DNA of 64,000 nt. It comes from Pegea sp. RAD2-039. Its lineage: Eukaryota > Chordata > Thaliacea > Salpida > Salpidae. Positions 50,601 to 62,905 of this stretch are shown piece after piece. Each line of letters begins with the position of its first letter. Within the stretch, counting starts at the first letter, position 1. The position numbers were made by a program, and so were the translations under genes. Below the pieces are notes generated by a model. The model worked only from the letters and a program-made list of their open reading frames with translations. It was not told where the DNA came from and made no database searches. The DNA is taken from positions 496,001 through 560,000 of the forward strand of contig JAQGEQ010000175.1 of NCBI GenBank assembly GCA_034620365.1, written 5' to 3'.

Positions 50601-53600
50601 TGTAAAAAAAATAGAATTATCAATGCTTATATCAAAATAGAACTTGTAAAATAAATTTGCATCTAACTGACTCATTAAAACAAAAAACTTTTTAAGTAAT
50701 TTGCAAAAAACAATCAAAATCCATTAAAGCACAAAGAAATATCCGAACAAAAAACATTATGAAATAATTTTAGTTATCTTCTATCAATAATTCATAACTA
50801 AATTAAACCAATTAATAAACAAATATCACCAAGGAGTAGAAGATGTTTAGTATTATACTTGAGAAAGATATTTAAGAAAAATGCTGTAGTTCAAATGAAC
50901 TCTGCAAGTCGGAGTCACAAAAATGCTGAAAATGCAAAGTTTGTAGAAGTTCTTGGAGATGCACATTTAATCATGTCTGTGTCAACTTTGTATGTTTTAT
51001 CAACATAAACTCATATTTAAAAGATAAAAGAACTCCGCAACTTACGGAGATTTCGATAATGTCTACTCACAATAACTTCGATTTATTGAATTTATTTTTT
51101 CGATAATTTAAAAAAAATTACTCAAATTATCTGAATCTTATTCAATACTCTCTCTCATGTAGGAGTTGGCATAGAGTTAAAATATGTTCTTAGGATAAAC
51201 GTGACTTTTTCTGTGATTTTGTACAATTAGATACTCCCTTTCGTTCATTCAAAAGAATTGAAAGAACTTGTATAATCTGGCTTTTTACACAAATGCCTTC
51301 TTACTCAGAGACATTTTAGGTAATTATCTGTAAAATGTCTTTTAAATTATTTTTAAATTTATTGTTAAATCTGTAGGTCAATAAAATTAAGTAGAGACAA
51401 TTAAAGAAACCTTAGATGTATTTAAGTCAGGCAAATATTCGAAGGTCTATGTCAATAATGCAAAGTTAACAGTTGATCACAACAACAAGCAACCATTAAA
51501 CTATTTTCTTGAACTGTCAAACAATAAACCAAACAGATCTTGGATTACCAATTATTAAAAATTTAAGAAATAAAAAAGTAAATTTTTGAAGCTATTTGCT
51601 ACTTTTCTTTTTAAGCATTTTACACTTTATAAAAATTCTTTTATGCCAAACGTTTGTAAGTTTACTTTTTAATAAATTGTTTGATTAAATTCTTAAGCAA
51701 ATATCATTTAAATATTCTTTATTAAATAGCTTATACGCATGAAAGATAAATACATTTATATAAAAACTTTACAACAATGATTAAGAACTGAAACATTTGA
51801 AACAGAATGTTTTTTTTGAAAACAGTTGACAGCTTAAAGAAGATAGAGTTAATAGTTTGTCTACATACCTAAATGTTAACTTTTAATACTTCTTTGCATC
51901 TTAATTTGCAATTTTTGTAACAGATTGAACTAAATATCTTTATTTAGCAAAATTACTATAAGTTAACGTGAGCTTTTATTTCATTTTCAAAATCAATGCA
52001 TCAATGTTTTTAAAGGTTTTAATCAGTAACATAAATAAGTTTTAGAATAAAAACTACGTTTGAATTGTTGAGTGAAATGGTAGAATTGTTAATCTAAGAG
52101 TAAAACTAGTATTAGTTGAGTTAAGATGCAAACTTCTAGATAAACAAAGTAATTTAAATGTGAATTCGATCACTAAACCAGAAAAATGTCCGATTAGTTT
52201 ACAATCTGAGCAGGATTAGTCTTTTTAAATTAGTGTGTCTTACGTAAACTCCAAGTACATTCGTAGATAGTCAAATAATAAATCTTTTAAAAACGATTTT
52301 CATAAAATATTTACGGAATTGTTATTTTTAAAATGACATTTATGTATTGTCATCATGTTTTAGAATATTCTATTATTTTAAATAAAGATTAAAAAGTTTT
52401 TTAGCCATAAAAAATATTTTATAGTTAACAAAAGTATCAATTAAAAAATGAATTTATTTTATCATTTGATGTATTTTTGAACCTTTTAATATCTTTAGTA
52501 TCATTGCAATTATAAAAGCCATACTTAAGCCTGAAAATTACAAATGACAAAATAGTTTAAATACTTTCCTAAATAAATAGTCTGAAAGAAGTAATGCGTT
52601 TCATTACTTAAAAAAATGATTCAATCTGCTGATAAAAATGTTTCAACTTTTCGGTAGAATAGCTGAGAGGAATTTTGATTCAACAGTTTGGTGCCAGATA
52701 AGTATAAACTAGTCTAACTGAGAAAGTGAGTGCTTGCTGAAATTAATTCATTTTTAACTGACTTCAAATTTCTTCTTTTGTAAATCAAAAAGTTGGTGAT
52801 GTTTAAAAACAAGTAAAAGTAAGTGTAATTATACAAAGTAACAGAAGTGTTTATGAATATAAGTTGTAATAATATTTTGATCAAACTAACTTGTTATTGA
52901 TTAAAATATTTTTAATAACTTTGCTTCTATGTAAAATTTTAACTTCTTACCTTATTAAACGAGGATGTTCAACAAAAAATTGAACTTGAAAATCCAGTTC
53001 CAAAGCTGTCAATAACTTCAAACTTTTTCTCTTGTTACTCTGTCATCAAAAGTTTAAAATATTTAATAAATAGTTTTTATTCAGCTTAAATCTCAAACTA
53101 GTACCACTTAAAGTATAAAAGTTTATCAAAAGTGGTGTAATATCTAGTAAAAAGATAAGTTTAAACATATTCACTATTTTTATATTACATATTTAGATAT
53201 TGTTATCACAATAAATAATTATCATTTATATTAAATAAATATTTAGTTATTCAATTGATGAAATCTTAAACTTTCTAAAAGATATTTTAGTTTATTTATA
53301 GTTTTATATTAACGTTAAAATAGTTTATTTTGAATTTTTAAAATAAATAAGATAAAAATCTCTGAGCTTGTAACTTTCTAACAAAAGATTGAAATTACAA
53401 TATTACTGATAGTATCAAAAAACCTAATGGAGTATGTTTCTAAAAACTACTTAAAAGTAAAATTGTGAGTTCAAATAGACTCTAAAGCAAATACTTGAGA
53501 AGGAATGTTTGTACATCAGATAGAAAAAAGTTAATAGATGGCATAAAACCCAAAAATGCAGACTAGTTCTCATCAAGCAGTTTACTTCTTACACTAGAGA

Positions 53601-54952
53601 TCACTATTACAAGTTTAATAGTTCTTTTTTTAAAGCTGTAAGTTCAAACTTAAATGGATAACCACGTGACTTTTATACTATTAAGAGAAAAATTTCTAAA
53701 CTTTTGGTTTTAATCATTAGTTATCAATATTCATCAATTTTAAAGATAAAAAGCAAGATTTCGTGTTTTAACAAGTTAATAATTAGAAAATGTTTTGTAA
53801 GAACTTGTTGGCTCATTAAGTTAAAATTCACCTTCCGTCTTTCTAGTTTACTCCATTCTTTCGGAGCGTATTTACTCAAACGCTGATTAAGGTCTAGAAA
53901 TAAAGTTTCTTTTTCTATAAAATAAAGAACTGATTATTAGAGGAAAAACAAAAGATTATCTTGTTTAAAACATAAAGTATTATTAACTAATAAGAGAATA
54001 TCAAAACTTTGTTCAAATGGCTGATTTATTTTGAAAAAAGAATGTAATTACACGTGAATTAATTCATTTTATATCTATTCATAATTACATTAAACATTTT
54101 TGAAGTACTTTTTCATGAAAGTATCTATTATTAATCAAAATGATGTTGACTCAATATTCTATTTTCTGCTATCTTAATATCATTGAATGATGATAAATCG
54201 TCACCAGTTACAGAAAGTAGTTAACTTTTGCTTATAAATAAATCAGTGTTAACTTACCATTCAAAATACTTAAACCAAAGAACTTATGCTCCTCAATTAA
54301 GCAGAATGTACAAACTTGATTAAAAACATCTTTCACAAGAACTTTTAGCTGAAATAACATAGTAAGATAAAAGGCTATTATAGACGTATAAGATCTCAAT
54401 ACTAATCATAGAAATAGTTTATCAGAAAAAAGCTATGAGAACCTATCAACAGTTTAAATACTATACTTGATTATATCATACACAAAGATAAACAAATAGA
54501 ACGTTTATATGACTTATAAGCTTAAAGTGAATACAAACACAATCACTTGAACATATACTACTCATTGAACTGTTTAAATAGTGTAGCCAAGTATGTTTTT
54601 GATGTTGGGTTTTAAACAGTTGTAACCAGGTTTTTAGGAGCGATTATATTTTACAGATTTATTTTTTAATAGCTTTCACTAATACTATTAAATAAAAGCG
54701 GCAAGGTTTTTTTAATTTTTTAGTAATATTTATTACTAATATTAATTAATTTCATGTTTTTTATGTAATTACTACTATCCCGTTTAATAACAACGTAACA
54801 TATCATTACATGTTTGTATATCATTATATTAATATTCTACAAATGCTTGTTATTTACACAACCAATAAACAACTCACGTCGTACACCAATGTTAATGATT
54901 CGTTATTTGGCAAACGAATACGGACCGGCCTTTTCCAATCTTCAGGTTTCAT
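44647..54952 (-). CDS. FRMD6: FERM-domain protein of the FRMD6/Willin (Expanded-like) type
   Basis: Thirteen exons encode 705 residues: 54952-54878, 54348-54258, 53914-53832, 53030-52951, 49524-49338, 49081-48926, 48140-48009, 47590-47416, 46150-46040, 45934-45806, 45646-45413, 45361-45112 and 45061-44647. Residues about 8-326 form a complete FERM domain: F1 (RPVRIRLPNNESL, HKFFGLSIL, LSKYAPKEWSKL), F2 (FQVQFFVEHPRLI, ARRNYYLHIKK, LAAASLHIECGDYD) and F3 (ASVLMGIHHNGVRF, FEWNRIGRLSF, KKRFELFP, LTYYTGSNSRS). Matching blocks and their spacing point to FRMD6/FRMD1 within the family, and the tail ends PEIMV where vertebrate FRMD6 ends in a similar PEFVV. The 380-residue tail is Ser-rich with many basic Arg-Lys-Ser sites likely to be phosphorylated. 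FRMD6 acts at the apical cortex upstream of Hippo signalling. An intron of 3.4 kb separates exons 4 and 5. The ATG follows an acceptor by 6 nt. Confidence 0.87.
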
Positions 54953-54958
54953 ATCTTT

Positions 54959-54975
54959 CTGTATAACTAGTTTTA
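54959..54975 (-). other. 3' splice acceptor 6 nt before the FERM gene start
   Basis: On the minus strand ACTAGTTATACAG is followed by AAAGAT and the ATG at 54952. It resembles the sites in front of NDUFAF1, PPP2R3C, VPS18 and FNBP4. Confidence 0.5.
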
Positions 54976-57900
54976 CAATTCAAAGTGTTTAAAATAACAG
55001 TCTAAAATTCCCTTGTTAATGTAGTGAAACACTGTCAATGAAAAAAAATATGTAAATTAGATCTAGACTAAAAGCAGACAAACTTAAAACTGTTTTCTTT
55101 CTAACTGCTTATTGTAAATTTCTATCAAGTAAAAGATAAAAACATTTCTTTTTTTTTCAGATTAAACACAACATTACTTTCTTGGATATATAAAAGTAAA
55201 GCACTAGCCATGAAGGTTTGAAATCGTCTGAAAAATCCCCAGTTATAGTTCTCTTTTTTTACTCTTTTTTTCGCTTCACTGATTTCTCGCTTAACTATTT
55301 TTTTCTTTCTACAAAAAATTACTCGCTTTCATGACGAAATTTTATTTTTGAAAAAAAAACGATCATATTTTATGATAGTTGATGAATACTTTCCATAACC
55401 TAATTTTTAGTCGTAGTGACAGTTAATATTCAAATTCAGTTTGCTAAAAATAGCATTGAACAAACTTTTAATCACTTTTTAGAGATGACTTTTTAGTTAA
55501 AAGTACTTAATGTTAGTCAATTTTTTTCTGATATCAAATTGGTCAAAGTAACTGACTGACAAAAGATATATTTTAATAAAATATTTAAAACTATTTTCCT
55601 CAAAAAATTAAATATACAAATTAATTGAAAACATGAAAATGGGTTACGGCTTATTGAAAAATCGTTTGTTTATAGTAATTTATGAAATAAACCTTAGAAA
55701 TTCAAGTCACAGCCTTAGTTGTTCGCTTAAAATATCTATATTATTGCTTATTAGATGAAGATGCTGAAAATCTTAAACAAATTACATTTAATTCAATTTT
55801 AATAATAATTATCATTGAAAATTATTCATGTTTATTGTAACTTTCTATGCGTCTAGCAATAATATTGTTATTATTATTAATTAAGTCAATATTATTAACT
55901 TATATATCTCTAATAATAAATCTATACAAAAGTGAAATAAAACATAAAAATTAAAGAAACTTTATTTGATTAAAATTCTTCTGATATTTTAAAAATCGAA
56001 AAATAATAAAAAAATTGTTGAAAAACTGAAAATATTTTTTAGATTATAAAAGCTTATTAATACTAGATCAAAATTGATTTAAGGTAAAAGTGAAACACTT
56101 AACTACATATTTATTTAACATCGCCTATCATTATCAAAATTTTTGTTTTGTATTTATATAAAGCTTTCGTTTTATGATAAAATCTAAATTTTTAAACTTA
56201 TCAAAGTTTTAATAGCAGTAAAATTAAAATCAAATATAAATATCTATTATAGTCAATTATTGTCAATAAAAGAAAGCAAAACATATTTATTACTTTTTTA
56301 TGAGCAATTGGCAATAATTCGATAATAATAAATATTTTTTATATATAAATTTAATCAAATAATAATTAGTTTTTATTACAAACCGAGTAATTAAATATCA
56401 AATTTTAACTTTTAGAAATTTAGAAAATTGAAGTAGTAATTACAATTCACTATAAACTACAAAGAAGCTGACTACACTGAAATATTTATAATTTCCCATT
56501 TTCTATAAATTATATATTATTGGTCAAGTATTTATTTTTTAAAGTACCGACAAAATACTTTATCATTTGATCATAAGCAAGATGGTCTACAGTTCTTTTG
56601 AATATTTTTTGAAAACTTTAATAATAGAAGTACAATATGACAAGTCAACTAAACAACTAGGATAAATATTGTTAAATTATAAGTCGAATTGTAATAAATA
56701 ACATTTTCTGTTTACAATAAATTTATATCAAAAATTTTTACTTAATATTATAAAGCCATAAAAGTTTATATAGAAGTATATAATTTATTTGGATAAATAT
56801 TTTTTAAAGCACAAGAATTTTCATAACCAAAATCTATTAAAAAAAAACTATTAAAGAAAAAGTTGGAATAAACTTGTTTCCAAAAAATTAAAAAAAAAAC
56901 TTTCAATATTACTGCCATCAAACTTTTTTGAGCCTAAAAACTATTCAAACTTCTAGATTAATAAGTTTACAGCACTCTGTATATTACTTAATACATCAAA
57001 CATTTTAAAATGGTTTTATAATCAATTCAAATTCACAAGCTCTTATTATCAAGCTTACAGCTTTTATTGTTTTACAATAAAATCATTTTTATAGCTAATG
57101 TTCTCTACTAACTGTTATTAGTACTTATCATGTTTTTGCAGTAACAAGTGGAAACATTTTATCACATGAAATTTGTCAGACATTTTTTCTGCTCTATAAT
57201 TTAATTGGTGATTTTTTATAAGTTTAAAATAATTACTAGTAAATTGATCCATCAAAAGTGTTTGTTTCAAAGCTTAGCATCGACATTAGTTTATTTAGGG
57301 TTAAAGTTAATTAATTCTCATTTTATTTGGTTATAAGTTGGAAATTATATATGCATGCAACAAATATCAAGTATCAAGGAGTTACAAAAAAGGCTTACAA
57401 GGAACTACAAGTTAACAAAAGCAATAGTATAGTAAAGTACCTTTCTAATAAAATACTTGATTTTTGAAAATTATAAAGTACTTTTTGTACTAATCATAAA
57501 TATCAATAAAAATGTAACGAAATGTATAGACTTGATTAATATCACTGGTTTTGTTGACAACAAATTTATAGATCTTGATTTTATTCCACATTCAAACACC
57601 TATTCAGAGATATAATTTATTTTATGAAAAAGAAGATTAAGGAAATAAGGTTGATTATAGCAAGCTATTATAAGTATCAATGCATAGTTAAGTCAGTGTA
57701 TAGTTTCATATAATTAGATTTTAAAACTTTTACAGCTTCAGAATTAAATTAGCATTTGATTAATTATATTGTAGTATCTTAAGCAGTGTTTGCAATATAC
57801 TCATACAATTTAAGTTACCTGATTGTGTTATACGTTTAGATTAAGTAAAAGCTCTGTTACTAAAATTGAAAATTCATCTACCAACAATTTTGAATTGATT

Positions 57901-58593
57901 TTAATATTTAAGATTAATTTTTTAACGTAGTTGTAAAATATTTCCAACAATAAAGTCCTAAGAAGACTAGTTTTTGATATTAATATTAGCAAAATAAGTC
58001 AAACTATGTGAGTAATGACGATTATGTAATTTTGTTGTGAATGTCGAATAAAATAAATTGCAAGGAACAAGTGTACTTATTTCTGTTTAAAAAGTTTAGA
58101 CTTAGGTCTGTTTAATTGTTTAAACATGTTTTCGATACACCCCTATAAAAGAATCCGTAATAGAAGTAAGCCTTGTGATATTCTATTGAATTAATAGTAA
58201 AATTCAATAGTATCAAATAAAAAGTGTAAAAAGCATATTTATTTGTGACAAATATTTTGTTTTACCAAATATTATTTTAAGTATGGTAATTTTGTTCAAG
58301 TAAAGCTTATTATATCTATCTCTACTGGTAGTTTTTATTGAAATATATTAATTTGTTTTAGTAAAATTGTTATTTAAAGTTTTTATTTTTATGTTTGTCT
58401 TTTTGACAAATGATTTGTTGTTTTTATTTTTTGATCATTTATTGACGTTATCATTTATTTTTATTTGTTAAAAATTGGTAAGTTAGAAGAAATATTTTTT
58501 AAAAAGTCAATTCATAAATATAAATATATAAATATGTGAAAGATAATGATAGTTATTTTATAAGTTATATTATACCATTATATATATAGAAAT
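54976..58593. other. Intergenic region between the divergent FERM gene and FNBP4
   Basis: This is very AT-rich sequence with stops in every frame on both strands and no recognisable gene or repeat family. Promoters for both flanking genes are expected here, but no specific element could be recognised. Confidence 0.5.
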
Positions 58594-58609
58594 ATATTTT
58601 TTCTTTCAG
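58594..58609 (+). other. 3' splice acceptor upstream of FNBP4
   Basis: ATATTTTTTCTTTCAG ends at 58609, a near-ideal acceptor 23 nt before the ATG. No coding exon was found upstream. Confidence 0.55.
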
Positions 58610-58632
58610 TTGTTTTTGCTTAAGTTATAAAT

Positions 58633-61600
58633 ATGAGTCAAAAACGAATTCAACCATTTCATTCTGGTCTATCTACTAAAACTTCTGGTCAGTACTCTTT
58701 TTATTAAGATTTTTACTTTTAGAAATTTATATTTTGTGATATTTTATTTAAAGAATAGTAATATCAAACTAGTTATTTATATTAGCTAGTATATATAAAA
58801 TAAATTCATAAAAATGTTGTTTACTTTTTAGTTATAAATAATTAGCTTTAAAATTTAAGGTTTATAAAATTTTCTACATTTTTAGCCAAAGACAAATCTG
58901 CACTGGATCTTCTTGGTGCTTATATTATGAGTGATGATAGTGATGATGAAAAAAAAGAAAAAATTTCTACAGAAAGCTCATTAGACTATAAAGTTTCAAA
59001 TTTTTTGAAAGAAATTGAAGATTTGGATACGAAGACTAGTAGCAGTCAGAAACCAAAGAGAAAAGATGTTTTGAATTCTTCCAAAAAAGAAGAGAAATGT
59101 TTGTATTTCTAAAAAAGATTTTTTGAGTATCTATAACCTATTATTTAAATCATTTAGCTACTTTGGTTCAAACAGATTAAATGGATTTATAAATATTATT
59201 TTGCTAGAAATCTGTTCATATTCTAATTTATTTTATTTCATAATCATATAATAATCCATTTGGTTTGATTGTATCTATATATAAATGCCCTTTGGAATAA
59301 TCCCTACAAGTTTGAGAACCAATTGTCTATTTTATTAAAGTCTGTTGATAAAATGTTTTAATTTTCATTTTTTGAGTCCTTTAGTTGAAACAACTTTAAA
59401 ATTTATTCTATCTTATAAATATAATTATTTTTTATTAACGCAAAATAGTTTATCATTCATAACTTATTATGAAAATTTATATTTATTTATGTCCTTATAT
59501 ATTTTATATTAAACCATCTTATTTTATTGGCTAATATGATTTAGTATTAGCTATTGTATGTTAATGTTAAATGGGTTTTATCTAATAGTAAACTGGGGTC
59601 TCTGGAAGCAATGTAAAGATGAATCAACTGGTTATCCATATTACTGGAATACAAAAACTAACGAAGTGTCATGGTCTTTACCTGAAAGAATATCAGAAAC
59701 CTGTGTAAATACAAAAATCAAACTAGAAAACGATGTTAAAGGTTAATATGTCCTGACACATGATTTTTCAAAGTAGTAAAAATAAATCTATGAATTTTTG
59801 GAGAGTTTATATTTTCAGTCATTTTTTTTACTGAATAAAATCTAACAAAAGTTTTTTTACAGTTCCTGCAGCTCAGAAAAGAACCAATGGAACAGAACAA
59901 AAGCATGAACCACTAAATAAAAAGTAACATTTTAAAAATTAATTATATTATTCATATTTCTTTTACTCTGTAAATAATAGCATCAATAATAGCTAATATT
60001 TATTTGAAAAGAAGTTATTAATAGATTTTTCAAGAATTATTAAGCTTCAGTAAGTCACTAATTTTTCTTTTGTAGACAAAAAACGACAGAGGTTGAAAAT
60101 AAAACAAATAGCATCACTACATTTGTAAATAAGGATTTAGACGTGGACCTCGTGTCAAAGATACAACAAAAAAGTTAGTTTTTTATTCCATTCATAAAAT
60201 AATTTCTCCACTGTTTAATAATGCAACATATATTTGTTTTTAATAAATTTTCTTTACATATACTTTACAACTATCATAAGTTTATTGTTTTTATATAAAT
60301 ACATGGAATAAATATTAAAGCTTTTGATGGTATGATAATAATTATTATTTCAATTTCTTTTTTTATAGGGTTAAAGTTAAAGATGGAACGCCAAATGCAT
60401 GAGCAGTCCAAGCTATTAAAGTGAGTTTTTCAATATAAAAGTTCTTTTATTCAATCTTAAATATTAATTTTAAACATTTTGGTTTGAAATAACTTTTTAA
60501 ATGACCAATAAATATTTAAAGTATCATTTACCTTCTTGAAAATAAATTTAAACTTAAATTTGATATCAACTAAAAAAATGATTCCATTTTTTAAAACATT
60601 TAGAAATATTTTCTGCATAACTGATCAAAATAATTCTGTTTAGAAAAGAAGATCTCTCAACAAAAACAACTGAAAAAGCTCTCGATATTTTAGCAAGCCA
60701 AAAAATTCCTGATAAAAAGTCATCAATAGAAAATAAAATAATTAGTAAAGTTTCTGCTAAACTTTCAAACACATTTGGAGACCTACTCAAAGAAACACGA
60801 GAAGAAACCAGAAAGCTTCAAAGTTTAGATGCAAAGAACTCTTCACATGATAATAAGGAAGAACAAACAAAAGAGGTAGCCCATAACGTGATGGACTACA
60901 CACAAAAGGTAAAACTTTAGTAATTTTTTTAAAGAATTATTGTTTTACTAAATGTTTTACAAATTCAAACAATAATATCAAATATTTGTTAGAAACAAGT
61001 CGACAGAACTTCTAAACTCATTCAAGATAAACTGAAATGTCTTAATGCAACAAATAAGCAGATGTCAATATGTCAAAAGCTCTACATTCAATTACAGGTT
61101 TATATTGATTCAATAAGTCCACTTATAATTCCACAAATGTGGTTTCTAGGTGCGCATGTTAGATTGGAACTCTGGTCAACTGAGTAATCAGTACATGTCA
61201 GAAAAACTACAAAGTACTGAAGAAGCTTTAAAAGAATATGAAAGAAGTCAAGCACCTAAAGGATGGAACTTTCTGTGGAACAGGTAATTAGTTTTTGCAA
61301 TTTATTTCAATTGTTTGCTTCGACTTTCTTACAATTTCAACAACCACATAATCTACCACAATAATGTTTGTTCCAAACCACCAAAAATTCGTTTTTACCC
61401 CAAATATATTGCTAATTTGACTGAAAATCCTCTGAAGATAGAAGATGATCTCAAACAACTTGATGTAAGTAAGTTTTTGATCGCTGAGTAGCGAAAATGT
61501 ATTTTTGGGGTGAGTAACTTTCAAAGTATATTTTAATGAATCAAGTCTGAAGCTTTCAAATTGTATTTTGTCGCCTACTGAGGTAAGTCTCATTTCCATA

Positions 61601-62905
61601 ATTTGATGTTCCTCTTTGTTATGTCTTGTTATAGGCAAAAGGGAAGCCATTGTTGATCAGAATATCTAATTTGCGATTGTATTTCCTGATGCAGCCAACT
61701 CGGTCGCTATCACTACAGCAACGAAACCAGCGGCGAAACACAATGGGATTGCCCTCTACAAACGTCCACAACTACAAGTCCGATAACTACGAGTGATGGA
61801 CCAGATCTTACGGACCAGCAACCAGCGCATAGTGGTCCAGGTTTGATAAAAACTGACCCCAGAAAAAAAAATTATAAATTTTTATTTTGAAGTTGATGTT
61901 AAAGAAGGTTCTGATGAAGATGAAAAAGATGATGAAAAGAGTTTGTGGATGCCAACAAGCTCCTTGCTCCCACCTCTACCTCCCGGTGAAGATTTAAACG
62001 TTCAGCCTCCTCTACCAAGCTGTGAGCAACCTCCTCAACCTCCACCACCATCTGAAGACCCTCCGGATATGCATCTTCCTGTTGATCTTAAAGAGATGAG
62101 TGCAGAAGAGATGGAAATTAGTGATCAGGAAGACATCAAACCATCTGATACTTGGAAGAGTATGAAAAAGATCTTCATCAGATGCAACCTCTAAAAATCC
62201 TTCTTTGTCAGTTTCTAGCGAAATTACAAGTGGACCAGTGGACTACTCATGTGTCCCTGTCCATTTTTCAGCGACAGTTTCTAACTTGCCGGTCAGTTCA
62301 AACACATCTGTACCTGTAAGCGTTGATTCTGATGGACAAGCAACTAAAGAAAAAGTGAAGAAATTCAAAAAGGTTTGACCACGTGACTTAAGTGTTATCA
62401 GCAAACAAGGATTGAAAGTTTGTCTGATTTAGACGAGAAAACCTGTGAAGAAGCCTCCCAAACAGGTCTCTGGTCTCATGGCTAAGTGGAAGAAAGCTAA
62501 AAATGAAATCGATGAAGAAATGAAACGAATCTATCTCGAGGCTGAGAAAGAGTTAGATGAAGAACAAGATAAAGAGAAGAAGATTGAAAATTGGTTAGCG
62601 AAGCAAGTCAAGACGTAAGTTGGTTGAAAAAAGTAGCTAGAAGCTCGCGACGTTTGTTAATTACAAGAAGACTCTATCTCAGATTCTTGTTCCAAAGCAA
62701 TAACTTCATAAATTTACTTTCCAAAATAATATTTGGATTTTTTGTGGATTTAAAATATGCTTTCCATGTTGGAATTCTCTTTTTTCTACTCTCACCTACT
62801 TGTAAATCTTGTTGCAGAGGAAAAACAGCTGGAAACGCCAATTTTGAACCTGTTGGTGATGCATGGAAATTGAGATTAAAGAAAAAGAAGAACGTGTCTA
62901 GATGA
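58633..62905 (+). CDS. FNBP4: Formin-binding protein 4-like, two WW domains
   Basis: Fourteen exons encode about 656 residues (human about 1017): 58633-58687, 58886-59098, 59589-59741, 59863-59923, 60076-60173, 60369-60420, 60644-60908, 60993-61097, 61150-61283, 61695-61840, 61893-62120, 62182-62372, 62433-62614 and 62818-62905. Visible features are an N-terminal ALDLLGAYIMSDDSDDE block, WW1 at about residues 92-122 (Trp95, Tyr107/Tyr108, Trp118, Pro121), a Lys/Glu-rich helical middle, WW2 at about 373-399 (Trp377, Tyr384/Tyr386, Trp396, Pro399), an acidic and proline-rich stretch (LLPPLPPGED, QPPQPPPPSED), and a basic-acidic coiled C-terminus ending NANFEPVGDAWKLRLKK. The first and last blocks with two WW domains are characteristic of FNBP4, a nuclear formin and splicing-associated protein. 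The junction between exons 11 and 12 (62121-62181) is my least certain call. An alternative donor lies at 62160, but it would leave a 22-nt intron. Confidence 0.85.
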
